64,000 bases of DNA from Siphonodentalium dalli (taxonomy: Eukaryota > Mollusca > Scaphopoda > Gadilida > Siphonodentaliidae): the NCBI GenBank assembly GCA_032622095.1, contig CP136069.1, positions 29,952,342 through 30,016,341 of the forward strand, given 5' to 3'. The notes beneath the pieces are model-generated. The model was given only the letters and a program-made list of their open reading frames with translations, was not told the DNA's origin and ran no database searches. The position numbers and the translations under genes are program-made. Shown piece by piece: positions 37,601-47,400 of this stretch (position 1 is the stretch's first letter; each line of letters opens with the position of its first letter).

Positions 37601-38061
37601 GAGTTGCATATCAGTCTGAACATCGGTTCGAAGGTTGATACAGAACGGAACTACTGTTATAATTGAACAGCACAATGCACTTCCTCCAAAATTATCTGTG
37701 ATCATATGATGACTGGTACTGTTTAGATATAAAATCACCATATACATGTATATACTTTCTTGTTACTCATCATATTGATAATCTCTATTATGTAATGCTA
37801 TCGATCTACAACACAGAGAAGCAAGTTTTGTTTTTTTATTTGATCAGAAATTGTTGTTGGCGTGTTCACATATCAAGTTATTAAATTAGTCCTGCCTATT
37901 GTATTATTCCAAGCTTATATCTATTTCAGATTCATCATGAATTTGTTGACTATAAGAAAGGTGTGAGGTATGTAGAGTATGACCACGGAGGACAGGACAC
38001 ACAATTCTGGTCGGGGCATTATGGCCCAAAGATGACAATGTCCAGTGTAAAAATAAAGTGA
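28313..38061 (+). CDS. FBXO6-like: F-box protein with FBA domain (FBXO2/6/17/27/44 family), five coding exons
   Basis: The likely role is substrate receptor of an SCF (Skp1-Cul1-F-box) ubiquitin ligase; vertebrate FBXO2 and FBXO6 recognise N-glycans of misfolded ER glycoproteins. I joined exons 28313-28631, 31838-31942, 33978-34104, 36662-36794 and 37930-38061. All introns are GT-AG and the phases match, giving 271 residues (relatives are about 255-296). The F-box is at about residues 23-69 (LPNEIL, CSSVCKKW, LFWKQNC). The FBA domain runs from about 88 to 271, with GDRFKVEEVPG, DLVAEG, DWY, FDCGCKYYL and HGGQDTQFWSGHYGPK. The start is the first ATG before the F-box, and upstream exons of UTR cannot be excluded. 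Near the C-terminus there is Phe254-Trp255 where FBXO2 has Tyr-Trp in its sugar pocket. An AATAAA at 38052-38057 overlaps the stop region. Which paralogue group it belongs to is not resolved. Confidence 0.93.
28641..30218. mobile_element. MULE-type DNA transposon remnant, 1578 bp, in intron 1 of the F-box gene
   Basis: Long imperfect inverted arms (about 28641-29035 and 29857-30218) start and end with TAGATCATGCCATG. Perfect 9-bp direct repeats GTATTGAAT flank it at 28632-28640 and 30219-30227. A 9-bp duplication with long inverted ends is characteristic of the Mutator/MULE superfamily. Inside each arm is a run of GATTGGGACCTT-type tandem units in opposite orientation (28916-29034, 29866-29970). 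The centre holds a PHD-like zinc-finger ORF on the - strand but no recognisable transposase, so it looks non-autonomous. Confidence 0.85.
29248..29502 (-). CDS. PHD-like C4HC3 zinc-finger ORF inside the MULE-type element
   Basis: This 84-residue ORF has metal-ligand spacing Cys8-x2-Cys11, Cys24-x2-Cys27, His32-x2-Cys35 and Cys58-x2-Cys61, with Trp30 and Trp56 in the usual PHD places. Similar N-terminal fingers occur in invertebrate proteins that continue into FLYWCH or MULE transposase domains, as I recall the family; no such domain follows here. It lies exactly between the two inverted arms. It is probably the first exon of a MULE-related protein kept in a deleted element, and whether it is expressed is unknown. 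Confidence 0.6.
   Translation of the reverse strand: MSSENIECIFCGVEVRSRQEGLNCSGCSCWQHRQCQTCVSREVYRRAVKECSDIDWSCSSCKTKQLRLKRNIVVITILKEISKL
30860..31117. mobile_element. Palindromic MITE (family C), left-truncated
   Basis: It contains the GAGTTATTCCCGTTCCATT and GGAGCTTCCTCTTTCAAATG blocks and ends in GTTAGCCTTTAA. It is directly joined to the next copy. Confidence 0.7.
31118..31598. mobile_element. Palindromic MITE (family C)
   Basis: It starts TTAAAGGCCCACTTAATTTT head to head with the preceding copy and ends in CGACTCGAAAAATTAAGTG. It lies in F-box intron 1. Confidence 0.75.
31655..31811. mobile_element. Mariner-type MITE (family M)
   Basis: A 157-bp palindromic copy flanked by TA. Its inner arms carry CCACAGCAGAATTATGGGTA and CATTCATCGGAAAG blocks shared by all copies. 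It ends 26 bp before F-box exon 2. Confidence 0.85.
31838..31942 (+). CDS. FBXO6-like: F-box gene exon 2 (start of FBA domain)
   Basis: The acceptor is TTCACAG and the donor AATG|GTGAGT. The exon encodes residues 107-141 (HWKITSNTGDRFKVEEVPG), matching the W-K/R-x-G-D-R-W/F-K-V-E-x-x-P pattern of FBA proteins. A mariner-type MITE ends 26 bases before the exon, so the branch point probably lies in or next to it. Confidence 0.92.
31985..32470. repeat. Family B sequence and a local tandem duplication in F-box intron 2
   Basis: TTAAATTTAAAGTCA... through GCTTAG is present twice (from 31948 and from 32122, about 174 bp apart), each time ending in family B palindromic sequence. The second unit continues into the long-form middle. 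Confidence 0.65.
32478..33857. mobile_element. Inverted-repeat element with TTCGGAG subterminal tandem repeats, nested in family B
   Basis: Left block 32485-32785 is made of CCGAAGGCCTATAACT-like units. The right block 33545-33855 carries the reverse complement (CTTCGGAGTTATGGGC). Internally, AAATAGTGTACAGTCCAGTG (about 32801) pairs with its inverse near 33525, and CAGTGGCGGAG-type hAT-like ends occur. Family B sequence is split across it (32460 and 33866). Confidence 0.7.
33978..34104 (+). CDS. FBXO6-like: F-box gene exon 3 (FBA domain)
   Basis: The acceptor is TTTCCAG and the donor ACTG|GTAAGA. Residues 142-183 include WATSYG, KKQTIDLVAEGIC and PPIEVEDW, which align with the TSY / VDLVAEG / VKDW blocks of FBXO6. 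A 38-bp minisatellite begins about 270 bp downstream. Confidence 0.93.
34375..34680. repeat. 38-bp minisatellite, about eight copies
   Basis: The unit ATTCATGTTGATATATGTTG plus CTGGCTAGACATATTAAC is very uniform. It lies in F-box intron 3. Confidence 0.93.
34780..34895. repeat. Family B palindrome fragment
   Basis: GCAGAATGAGGCC...GGTGAATTTAGTGATGCTAG followed by the inverse, ending CCTCATTCTGCAAAT. It lies in F-box intron 3. Confidence 0.7.
34970..36056 (+). repeat. Element with five 170-bp tandem units and ACGG microsatellite
   Basis: It begins ACAAGAGCATCGCTAGGGCG and ends AAAAAGGGCGTATAAAAAG. GTCAAATTCTAAGTCGAAAA recurs at about 35100, 35271, 35441, 35611 and 35781. A GACGGACAGACAG microsatellite (35945-36013) precedes the end. 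It lies in F-box intron 3. Confidence 0.8.
36451..36615. repeat. Hairpin MITE (family G)
   Basis: Arms of about 75 bp (GTTATGTTGGGATATAAGAT and inverse) separated by 14 bp. It lies just before F-box exon 4; a half copy lies at 41318-41404. Confidence 0.7.
36662..36794 (+). CDS. FBXO6-like: F-box gene exon 4 (FBA domain)
   Basis: The acceptor is GTCCACAG and the donor AAAAAG|GTAAGA. It encodes residues 184-228, with the diagnostic RFDCGCKYYLTVSLL block (D-C-G-C is nearly invariant in the family) and EQWTGREWKK. A palindromic MITE starts 20 bases after the exon. Confidence 0.93.
36815..37130. mobile_element. Palindromic MITE (family C)
   Basis: GGCCCATTTAATTTTCGAGT to CGAAATTAAGTGGGCCTTT. It starts 20 bp after F-box exon 4. 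Confidence 0.78.
37930..38061 (+). CDS. FBXO6-like: F-box gene exon 5 (C-terminus of FBA domain and stop)
   Basis: The acceptor is CTATTTCAG and the stop TGA is at 38059-38061. Residues 229-271 contain KKGVRYVEYDHGGQDTQFW and GHYGPKMTMSSVKIK, equal in length and position to the FBXO6 ending. The stop falls where relatives stop. A polyadenylation hexamer AATAAA lies at 38052-38057, so the 3' UTR may be very short. Confidence 0.93.
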   Translation: MHHEFVDYKKGVRYVEYDHGGQDTQFWSGHYGPKMTMSSVKIK

Positions 38062-38102
38062 TAAAATGCCGAAACACTAAAGCCATAAAATATGTTTGCA
38101 TA

Positions 38103-38321
38103 CAGTAATGCCCTAATTAATAGACTTCTTAACCACAGCAGAATTATGGGTAACTTTTCAGGATTTAGTTGGAAATATGGCTTGTTGCCATTCATCGGAA
38201 AGCTCTCACTCTCGGTGAGAGCTTTCCGGTGAATGGCAACAAGCCATATTTCCAACCAAATCCTGAAAAGTTACCCATAATTCTGCTGTAGTTAAGAAGT
38301 CGATTAATTAGTGCATTACTG
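38103..38321. mobile_element. Mariner-type MITE (family M) between the convergent genes
   Basis: This is a 219-bp near-perfect palindrome with ends CAGTAATGCCCTAA and flanking TA dinucleotides. It begins 41 bp after the F-box stop and ends about 60 bp before the HAAO stop region. Confidence 0.88.
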
Positions 38322-38384
38322 TAACTTCCAACACTTCATTGATGTGCCAAGGTGACATAGCGATTTCGGCACAATTAAACTATT

Positions 38385-38451
38385 TTAATATACTATGGTA
38401 TACAAATACTGTTTTGCCCTCATCGAAATGGGGTGGATCCTCCAGTTAACC
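38385..38451 (-). CDS. HAAO: HAAO exon 10 (tentative, apparent frameshift)
   Basis: The only compatible terminal exon I find starts after GTGCAG| at 38451 and gives R-V-N-W, placing Trp where relatives have YAW. After that Trp the open frame ends at TAA 38387-38385 with an unfamiliar tail. Shifted by one base, the same DNA reads [20 protein letters not shown] before TAG 38382-38380, which resembles the family ending (TQGSVALSVTQDPACKK). Either one base is missing in this haplotype or assembly, or the C-terminus has changed. The acceptor and the bases before it match MITE family B. Confidence 0.45.
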
Positions 38452-41400
38452 CTGCACAGTGGTCCAGCATCACCAGATTCACCCCCTGGGAACCTCATCC
38501 TGCTTACGTCTCAACTACTATGGAAGACCAAGGATCAGATTAAAGTTCCCCAATTGAAGTTGGTGATGTTCACCCATTAGTCACCTCAATTATGCAATTT
38601 ATATTCTGAAATTTATCCTTCGGGGGTAAAAAAAACATAATTTTTTAATCCTACAAACTTTAAAAATGGTGTATCTCTTCCAGGTCACAATTACAACAAC
38701 AACATCACTTTTAGGTATAACTAATACATTAATAATTATTATTATAACAAAGCCAACAAAATAAAATATATATGACTATATGTGAATTCATGTGCCTGAA
38801 AGTATGGTAATGCCCTAAATAATGGACTCCTTAACCACAGCAGAATTATGGGTAATTTTTCAGAATTTAGTCAGAGATATGGCTTGTTGCCATTCATCGG
38901 AAAGCTCTCAGTGAAAACTTTCCGATGAATGGCAACAAGCCATATTTCCGACTAAATCCTGAAAAATTACCCATAATTCTGCTGGGGTTAAGAAGTCAAT
39001 TATTTAGGGCATTACTGTAATAAATAGCTTTGTTTCCCATCTGAGTGGTGATTCTTAAAATTTGTTAATGGGCTCTTCCAGATATATATTTTGTTATATT
39101 GAAAACTTAAAGGCCCACTTAATTTTCGAACCCCCAGATTACTTTATATAAAATATATGCCATATTATATACCATTTAAAAGAGGAAGCTCCAAAACATT
39201 GTATTATCAACTTATATGGTGTAATAAACTGTGGACATGTTGTTTTTATACGCCCTTTTTGAAAAAAGGTTGTATTATGTTATCAGTCCGTCCGTTAACA
39301 TTTTTGGTTTCCGATCGATAACTCCAGTTTGGATTATTTGATCTGCACCAAAGTTGGTATGTGTATTTCCCAGCTAAAGATACAGGCTAAGTTCGAATAT
39401 GGGTTATGTCCAATTATTTTTACATGAGTTACGGCCCTTTTTCAACTTAGAATTTTACCGTCTGTTAACATTTTTTGGTTTCCGACCGATAACTCCAGTT
39501 TGGATTATTTGATCTGAACCAAAGTTGGTATGTGTATTTCCCAGCTAAAGATACAGGTCAAGTTCGAATATGGGTTCTGTCCAATTATTTTTACATGAGT
39601 TACGGCCCTTTTTCGACTTAGAATTTTACCAATTTCATTACATTTTGGTTTCCGACCGATAACTCCAGTTTTTATAATTTGAGCTGAACCAAAGCTGGTA
39701 TGTGTATTTCCCAGCTAAAACTACACGCCAAGTTTGAATATAGGTTCTCTCTAATTATTTTTACATGAGTTATGGCCAGAATTTGACCACATTTTGGCAT
39801 TGAAATTAGGGGTATATCAAATTTTCTTTAAATGTAGGCTCAAAGTATTATCTTATTTTGTGATAGTACAATTCGAAATGGCTAAAGGGCATATTTTGCC
39901 ACGCCCTAGCGATGCTCTTGTTGTTGAGATGCAAATGCGTTCTGTCACTTAGATTGCAGAAGAAAGCAGTATTGTTTTCAACACAGGTGGAATAACTCTA
40001 TATATTAAATATAGAGTTATTCCCCTTCCATTGAAAATGTTTGAATACTGGGAACCAAAGGGGGAAGTCATTCTATGATTTCAGCAGTTTTCTATTTCTC
40101 TGCAGGCATCTTCTGAAACACAGATGTTTCAAATAGTGATGAAATATAGTATTTTAATCATATTTTATGGCATAGATTGTTATTAAAGTATATCAAGTCA
40201 CTATAAAAAAAATAATGGCCGACTCGAAAATTAAGTGGGCCTTTAAGAAAACATGTGTTTATAAATGTCTCAATTTATGATGTGTTCAATAATATAATAC
40301 CTCTCTTACCTTTGTTTACATGGAATCAGTAGGGAGTCGGCCGTCCCAAGTGAGTGGTCTGTTCCTTCTATTGTGAATTTTGATGTTCCTTCCTGTGAAA
40401 TGAAACAATTATACTGTTATTATACTCACACCAAGACACTTTTATCTGGGTGACCACATAAACGAGTTAATTCGACCAGCTTTAAATGGGGATTTTCATG
40501 TAAATCTCTAGGACAAAAGTTGTTTATGAAGCGATTGTCTATCAAATAAAGAATGTATCAAAGAAAGTAACATTTAAAGGTACTCAACCCGATAAAACTC
40601 CTCTCAATTACTATTTCAATGGCTTCGGGGGTCAAAAATATTTGATTCGAGTCGAGGAAGTCACCCATCAAAGCTCAGATTTGTTAGATATCGATTTTAG
40701 AAATCTATTATTTTTCATTATCGGGAATACTATCTGGCCCAGAACTCAGTCAAAATTGCGTTAAAATTACCACTTGATTTTAGAGTTATTCATCCTTGTC
40801 TGTTTGAATAGATTTGGAGTACACATCCAGAGCAGATTACGGCAGTTATCAGTACTCATCTCGAGAACATAACAAATTTGAAAAATCAATATCTAATAAC
40901 TCTGAGCTTTGTTTGATGGGTTCCTCGACTCGAATCAAATATTTTTTACCCCCAAAGCCAAAGAAATAGTAATATAGGACCCTCTGATCGGATTGTTGTT
41001 GTTGGAATCTGTTGAGATGGGGACCCTCTTTACGGGTTGAGTACCTTTAACTAGCAGATATACAAGCCTTGAAATAGTGAGCCTGTCATTTGCAGAATGA
41101 GGTCCCCAGAGGGTGAATTTAGTGATGCTACCCTGCATAGCGGGCTAGCATCACCAAATTCACCCTCTGGGAACCTCATTCTGCTAAGGCCTAAGCAGAA
41201 TGAGGTCCCCAGAGGGTGAATTTGGTGATGCTAGCCCGCTATGCGGGGTAGCATCACTAAATTCACCCTCTGGGGACCTCATTCTGCAAATGACAGACAC
41301 ACTATTTCAAGGCTTGTTGAGATATAGAGGATCTCCAACGAGTTATGTTTGACTATAAGATTTTATGAAATGAGTTTGATATATTTGATTCACAACGAGT

Positions 41401-44400
41401 CACAGACAAAATATACTCATGTGCTCTACATGCGATGCAAACAACATGTTAATTATAATGAAAATTATTTTATGACTCCAGTCATAAAATCATTTTCATT
41501 AAAATTAGCATGTTGTTTGCATAGTTCACAGAGCACACGAGTATATTTTGCACTAATTTATGGCTCAAATTCATTCATTTGTTGCATATATTCTGTAGAG
41601 TATAAAAGGAGATGGTCCCATATCGCCAATATCAGCGTCCTCCATGTTGGCGTTGATATTCAATTCCGTAAACATCACTGGGAGGCTTCGCTGTTAAATC
41701 AGTGTTGTTGTATATTTTAAGTAAACTTATACTTTTTTCTAACTTGATTTATATGTCTGGATTAATATTCTGATTGGCTGAAATAAAAAAATCGAAAACT
41801 AAATTTTTTATTTTTATTGACAAACCACTTTATTTTGGGTAGAGAAATCCATCAACCAAGTAATAAAAAATAAAATGTCGGAAGTAATCATAAGAACTTT
41901 ACCAATATGCCAAGTGTGAGTACAAGCCTTGAAATAGTGTGCCTGTCATTTGCAGAATGAGGTCCCCAGAGGGTGAATTTAGCCGCATAGCGGGCTAGCA
42001 TCACCAGATTCACCCTCTGGGAACCTCATTCTGCTGAGTTGTAAGCAGAATGAGGTCCCCAGAGGGTGAATTTGGTGATGCTAGCCCGCTATGCGGGGTA
42101 GCATCACTAAATTCACCCTCTGGGGACCTCATTCTGCAAATGACAGGCACACTATTTCAAGGCTTGTGTGAGTACCAATGGAAATGGACATCGCTCTGGA
42201 GTAAAACATGCAATAAATAGAACGCTCATCCCTGAAAATTATTAATTTCATTCTATATTCAGCGGGTATCTTGAGTTGTCGCCCAGTCTCGATATAGATT
42301 TTTACACAATGTGTGCTAAATGTAACCCGATCCACATCTGTCAATTATGTGGTTATGTCGCATATACGGAAAATTCTCAGAGAACATAACCTGGTAATTG
42401 ACTGCAGTCAAATACTACAGTAATGCCCTAAGTAATCGACTCCTTAACCACAGCAGAATTATGGGTAACTCGGAAATATGGCTTGTTACCATTCATCGGA
42501 AAGCTCTCACTGAGAGCTTTCTAATGAATGGCAACAAGCCATATTTTCGACTAAAACCTGAAAAATTACCCATAATTCTGCTGTGGTTAAGTATTCGATT
42601 ATTTAGGGCATTACTGTACTATTTTAGGTACTGCCCATTTTAGGGATTGCTCATCATTTTTTGCCAAATGCAAATTGTAACAAATTTCCCAAACAAGTTA
42701 CCTTCAGCTTCGGTATGGAACACCAAGAGTCTGAGACTATTTCTTGTCAATTTAGTTTCTTTTTATGTAATGATTCAACTATAAAATATCACAGTTAATT
42801 AGTCTGATAAACATTTCAAGACCCAATGAGTCAATGGACCCACCATTGTCGGAAATATGTCAAACACGTTATTCTGTTTACTGCCAGGGTGCATTGTGTC
42901 ATGTTCCCGGCCTGGAAATTATATTCAACCAAGCCGCCACAGGTTGAATATAAATTCCACGATGGGAACATGACACCTTGTATCGAGGCAGGAAACAGAA
43001 TAACGTATACTTTTCAAATAACAATCTTACCCCTTCAGAATATTGTCTCGAAAAGCAATGTGCATATTTAATGGTAAATCATCTCTAAAAGTTTATATTC
43101 GAAGTATGTACTGGGTTATTTCAGTGCCACCTTGTTAACTGTGGCAAGCAATGCTGTAAACAATGTTTTGATATAGTAAACATAATTTTCCCTTTATATG
43201 ATGAACACTTTGCTAAAAGGGTAATTCATTCAAATGTAAGTGAACTGGACCTGTCCATGCAAGGGTACCTGACCGGAGTGCCCGGGTGGTCCGGTCCAGT
43301 CCGCATCACTAGTAGATGCATGTGCATTTAGCATACATCCTCGCCTCACATTAATTTATTATACATAAAAAAGGGGGGTATACTGTTTTGCACCTGTCTG
43401 TCCGTCCGATGTCTGTTCATTCATGTCGTAACTTCCACAGTTGTGCTGGGATCTCAACCAAATTTGGTGTGGATGTTCACAACTATGAGGACATTAAATA
43501 GAGGGTTCCATCGTTTTGTTCGGATTTTCCATTCTAGAGTTATTCATCTTTGTTTATCTGGAAATGTTGGCTTTTTGGTTCATCTGGTGTCTGTTCATGT
43601 CGTAACTTCAACAGTTGTACTGGGATCTCAATGGGATTTGGTATGGATGTTCACTACTATGAGGACATTGAAAAGAGGGTTCCATCGTTTTGTTCCGCTT
43701 TTCCATTCTAGAGTTATTCATCTATGTTCATCTGGAAATGTTGGCTTTTTGGTCCGTCTGGTGTCTGTTCATGTCGTAACTTCAACAGTTGTGCTGGGAT
43801 CTCAATGGAATTTGGTATGGATGTTCACTACTATGAGGACATTCAATAGGGGGTTCCATTGTTCTGTTCCGCTTTTCCATTCTAGAGTTATTCATCTATG
43901 TTTATTTGGAAATGTTGGCTGTTTGGTCCATCCGATGTCTGTTCAGCTCATAACTTGAACAGTAATGCTCGGATCTCAATGAAATTTTGTATGAATGTTC
44001 ACCACTATGAGGACATTTAATGGCACATTCAAACGTTTGTTTTGGTTTTTTGTTCTATAGTTATTCATCTTTGTTTATATGAAAATGCTGATTTCTGTTT
44101 CCATATGTCTGAGTATATAGCCATCATAAGTTATAGATGTGCCCACACTAGGCAGTATGCCACGAGGGGATATGCACCGGACGACAGTCCATCTCTTGTT
44201 TGTTTTATATTAACCATTGCATATATTAGAAGGTGTCTTTACAATACCGTCCCCATTTAATCATTTGATAACTACAGTAATGCCCTAAATAATTGACTCC
44301 TTAACCACAGCAGAATTATGGGTAACTTTTCAGGATTTAGTCGGAAATATGGCTTGTTGCCATTCATCGGAATGCTCTCAGTGAGAAATATGGCTTGATG

Positions 44401-47400
44401 CCATTCATCGGAAAGCTCTCAGTGAGAGCTTTCCGATGAATGGCAACAAGCCATATTTCCGACTAAATCCTGAAAAGTTACCCATAATTCTGCTGTGGTT
44501 AAGGAGCTGATTATTTAGGGCATTACTGTATATACTCTCTTATGACTGGTCACTTGATTCCAATTCATTTGTTACAGGGATGTTTGCAGTCTCTTTGAAA
44601 AGCCGACGATAATCCTAATGGATGTACGTCTCAAGATGTGTCCATTATATTTCATTTCAACAATGACGCGGCATTCCCAACATGACGTACTAAACCATTT
44701 GCAAATATGGAGTGCATTCCTGACATAGTAAATGTTTGTGAGAATCACAGTATTTAGAAATAGTTATAAATACAACAAAATGCGAAAGAATAATCAGTCA
44801 AGAATATCGTTGACTGATAAAAACTCGAAGATGATGTCTCCTATATTGCGATGAGTAAAATGAGTTATTGATATATCGCCTGTATTCAGTTTTCCAACAA
44901 TAGTTGAGTTTGACAATGCATGGGAAACTTGTCAACAAGTCATTGACATCTGATCTGTGAATTGATCTGTTATGCCATAAACCAATGAAATCATGCGCGT
45001 GCTTCGCCACTCTCCACTGAAATGGAGGGAATCCCATCAATTCAGTAACTGATTATGAATGAGATTTCCAGAGACGTATATATCGTAAAATTTTCGTCGG
45101 CTTTTTAAAGAGACTGGGATGTTTGTTGAATGTATTAGGGATGCTAAGCTCAGGTAAAAGCAGACAACAGACTGGATAGAGAATAGAAGGGTAGAAGTAG
45201 GGATCTGTGAATCTGGGAGTTTGCATCGAATCAAATCTCGATATCGAATCTCTTTCCTGATATCGACATCGAATCGAATCTCGAATCGAATTGGTTAGTG
45301 ATTGGCATTGTCTTCCATTGTGTATTTCGGTGTCTCATGACAAAAAACTGCAAAATTCACTAGATACTATATAACAATGTTAATCTCCTTTAATATCCGT
45401 TGGAACTTGTGTTTTGTTACGTCCATTTAAGAACGTAATAGACCAATAGTTCTAAGGTTTATCACCATTAATTACCTACGTTGGCTAACTTGGCAACCTT
45501 GTGCTTCAATTTTTGTGAGTTCAGTTCATTTGGCATGTGTTATTTAGACACACAAAAAAAGAGACTACACCAAAGTAACACCGATTCGAAAATATCCGAA
45601 TCAGCGGACATATGGTCATCTGTTGAATTTATTATCTGAACATTTCCTATGGGATACAGTAATGCCCTATATAATTGACTCTTTAACACAGCAGAATTAT
45701 TGGTAATTTTTCAGGATTTAGTCGGAAATATGGCTTGTTGCCATTCATCGGAAAGCTCTCAGTGAGAGTGGTTAAGGAGTCGATTATTTAGGGGATTACT
45801 ATAACTTCTAATCAATGAGTATTTAGTATCGAAAGGGTTAAACATCCCTACATGATATGAAGTTATTAATAAATTATTTCAGTCTCAACAGACAATCACC
45901 TGTATTTATCAAAGTTTTGTGAATGAATAAACCATTTAACAGGATGACGGTGTTCCAATGTCTCTTTCATACCATATCATATTACTTAACCTCTTTGCTG
46001 CTATGGCGTCCGTATCTATTACGGACGTAAAAGTGCATGTTATGTGCTATATGGTCCACAGTACCTACGTCAGCACTCTAGCAGTAGGCCATTATTCACA
46101 ACTGGAACTCAGGGATTGATGCAACAGAATAACTGAATCTCGGAAGTATTAAACAGTGTATGATGTTCTATGATTGTGAATGATAATAGCCTTTCAACTG
46201 AGTCAATTTTATGGTTCTTGCGATATTTCCGTTATAATTTTCCACTGGATTTTAGCATACCACTGGAAAATGGCAATAATGTCAACAGCCTAGCACATGA
46301 TGTCATAACATCATTTAGCAGCGAAGAGGTTAATTACCATCTTTCCCCCTGTTCCATTATCTCTTTCAAACCATATCATACTATATTCTATAGTAATGGA
46401 TTCTCCCATTACAATGTAGTTATATAAGTATTCATTGGAATGGTCTAATATTCATTTGGAGGGATGTTTAGGAAGTATAAGCAGACGACAGATAATACAA
46501 ATGCAGAAGGATTCTTGTGAGTATTTAGTACATAAAGGGTTAAAACTCGTCACATGTTTATGTAGAGTTGGTTGCATGTATTGCTACTGGTAATTCACTT
46601 ACTAGCTGCCAGATGAATGTCTCTGCTGAGTCACACCCTCCAGAGCTCTCGCCGTCTCCAATGAGAAAAACCTGTCAAAAATAAAAGGGACACAAAGCTT
46701 TTGAAGTGGGTAACTGTGGGTTCATGTGAAATAACATAATTTTTGTTAACCCTTTCATGATGGGAGCTGCGCTGGCGCAAAACTAAAGACCCAGTGCCAA
46801 TGCATTCTCTTATATATGTGAGTCGACCATGGATTACCTCGCAAATATTAAATGCATTGGCCTATCAATTTTTATAATTTTTTCTTAATTCTTTAACAAT
46901 TTTTATAATTTTTTCTTACATTTCTACAATAAATTTTTTCTTATAGTCTTTAACAATTTTATCATTTTTTATCATTTTTTCTTACATATTAATTTTTATA
47001 ATTTTTTCATACATTCTTTAATAATTTTTTCATTTTTTCTTAAATTTTTTAACAGTTATAAAAAATATAAAATCTGTTAGGCCAATACATTCTCTTATAT
47101 ATGAGAGATGACCTATGGTTGACTCGCATATATATAAGAGAATGCATTGGCACAGGGTTGTCACAAATTTCAGGAAGCTTCAGTCATGAAACGGTTAAAG
47201 TCTGTCAAACTACTATTATCAACAATTACATGTAAACATAGATCGATTCCGTTGTTATTTGCATTAGTGATAACTCTCCAATAATGAGATTTTGCATATT
47301 GAAACCATTATTATGTAAACATTACTGTTACAGTGGAATTACAAATAAAAGTCTAAATAAGAATCTAAATTTTAATAAAAACTTGATGGTAAACATTGGA

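Noticed and set aside
43443-43958. 171-codon + frame ([19 protein letters not shown]...)
   Set aside because: It has about 58-residue internal repeats because it is the 174-bp tandem repeat (a multiple of 3); the same family elsewhere is broken.
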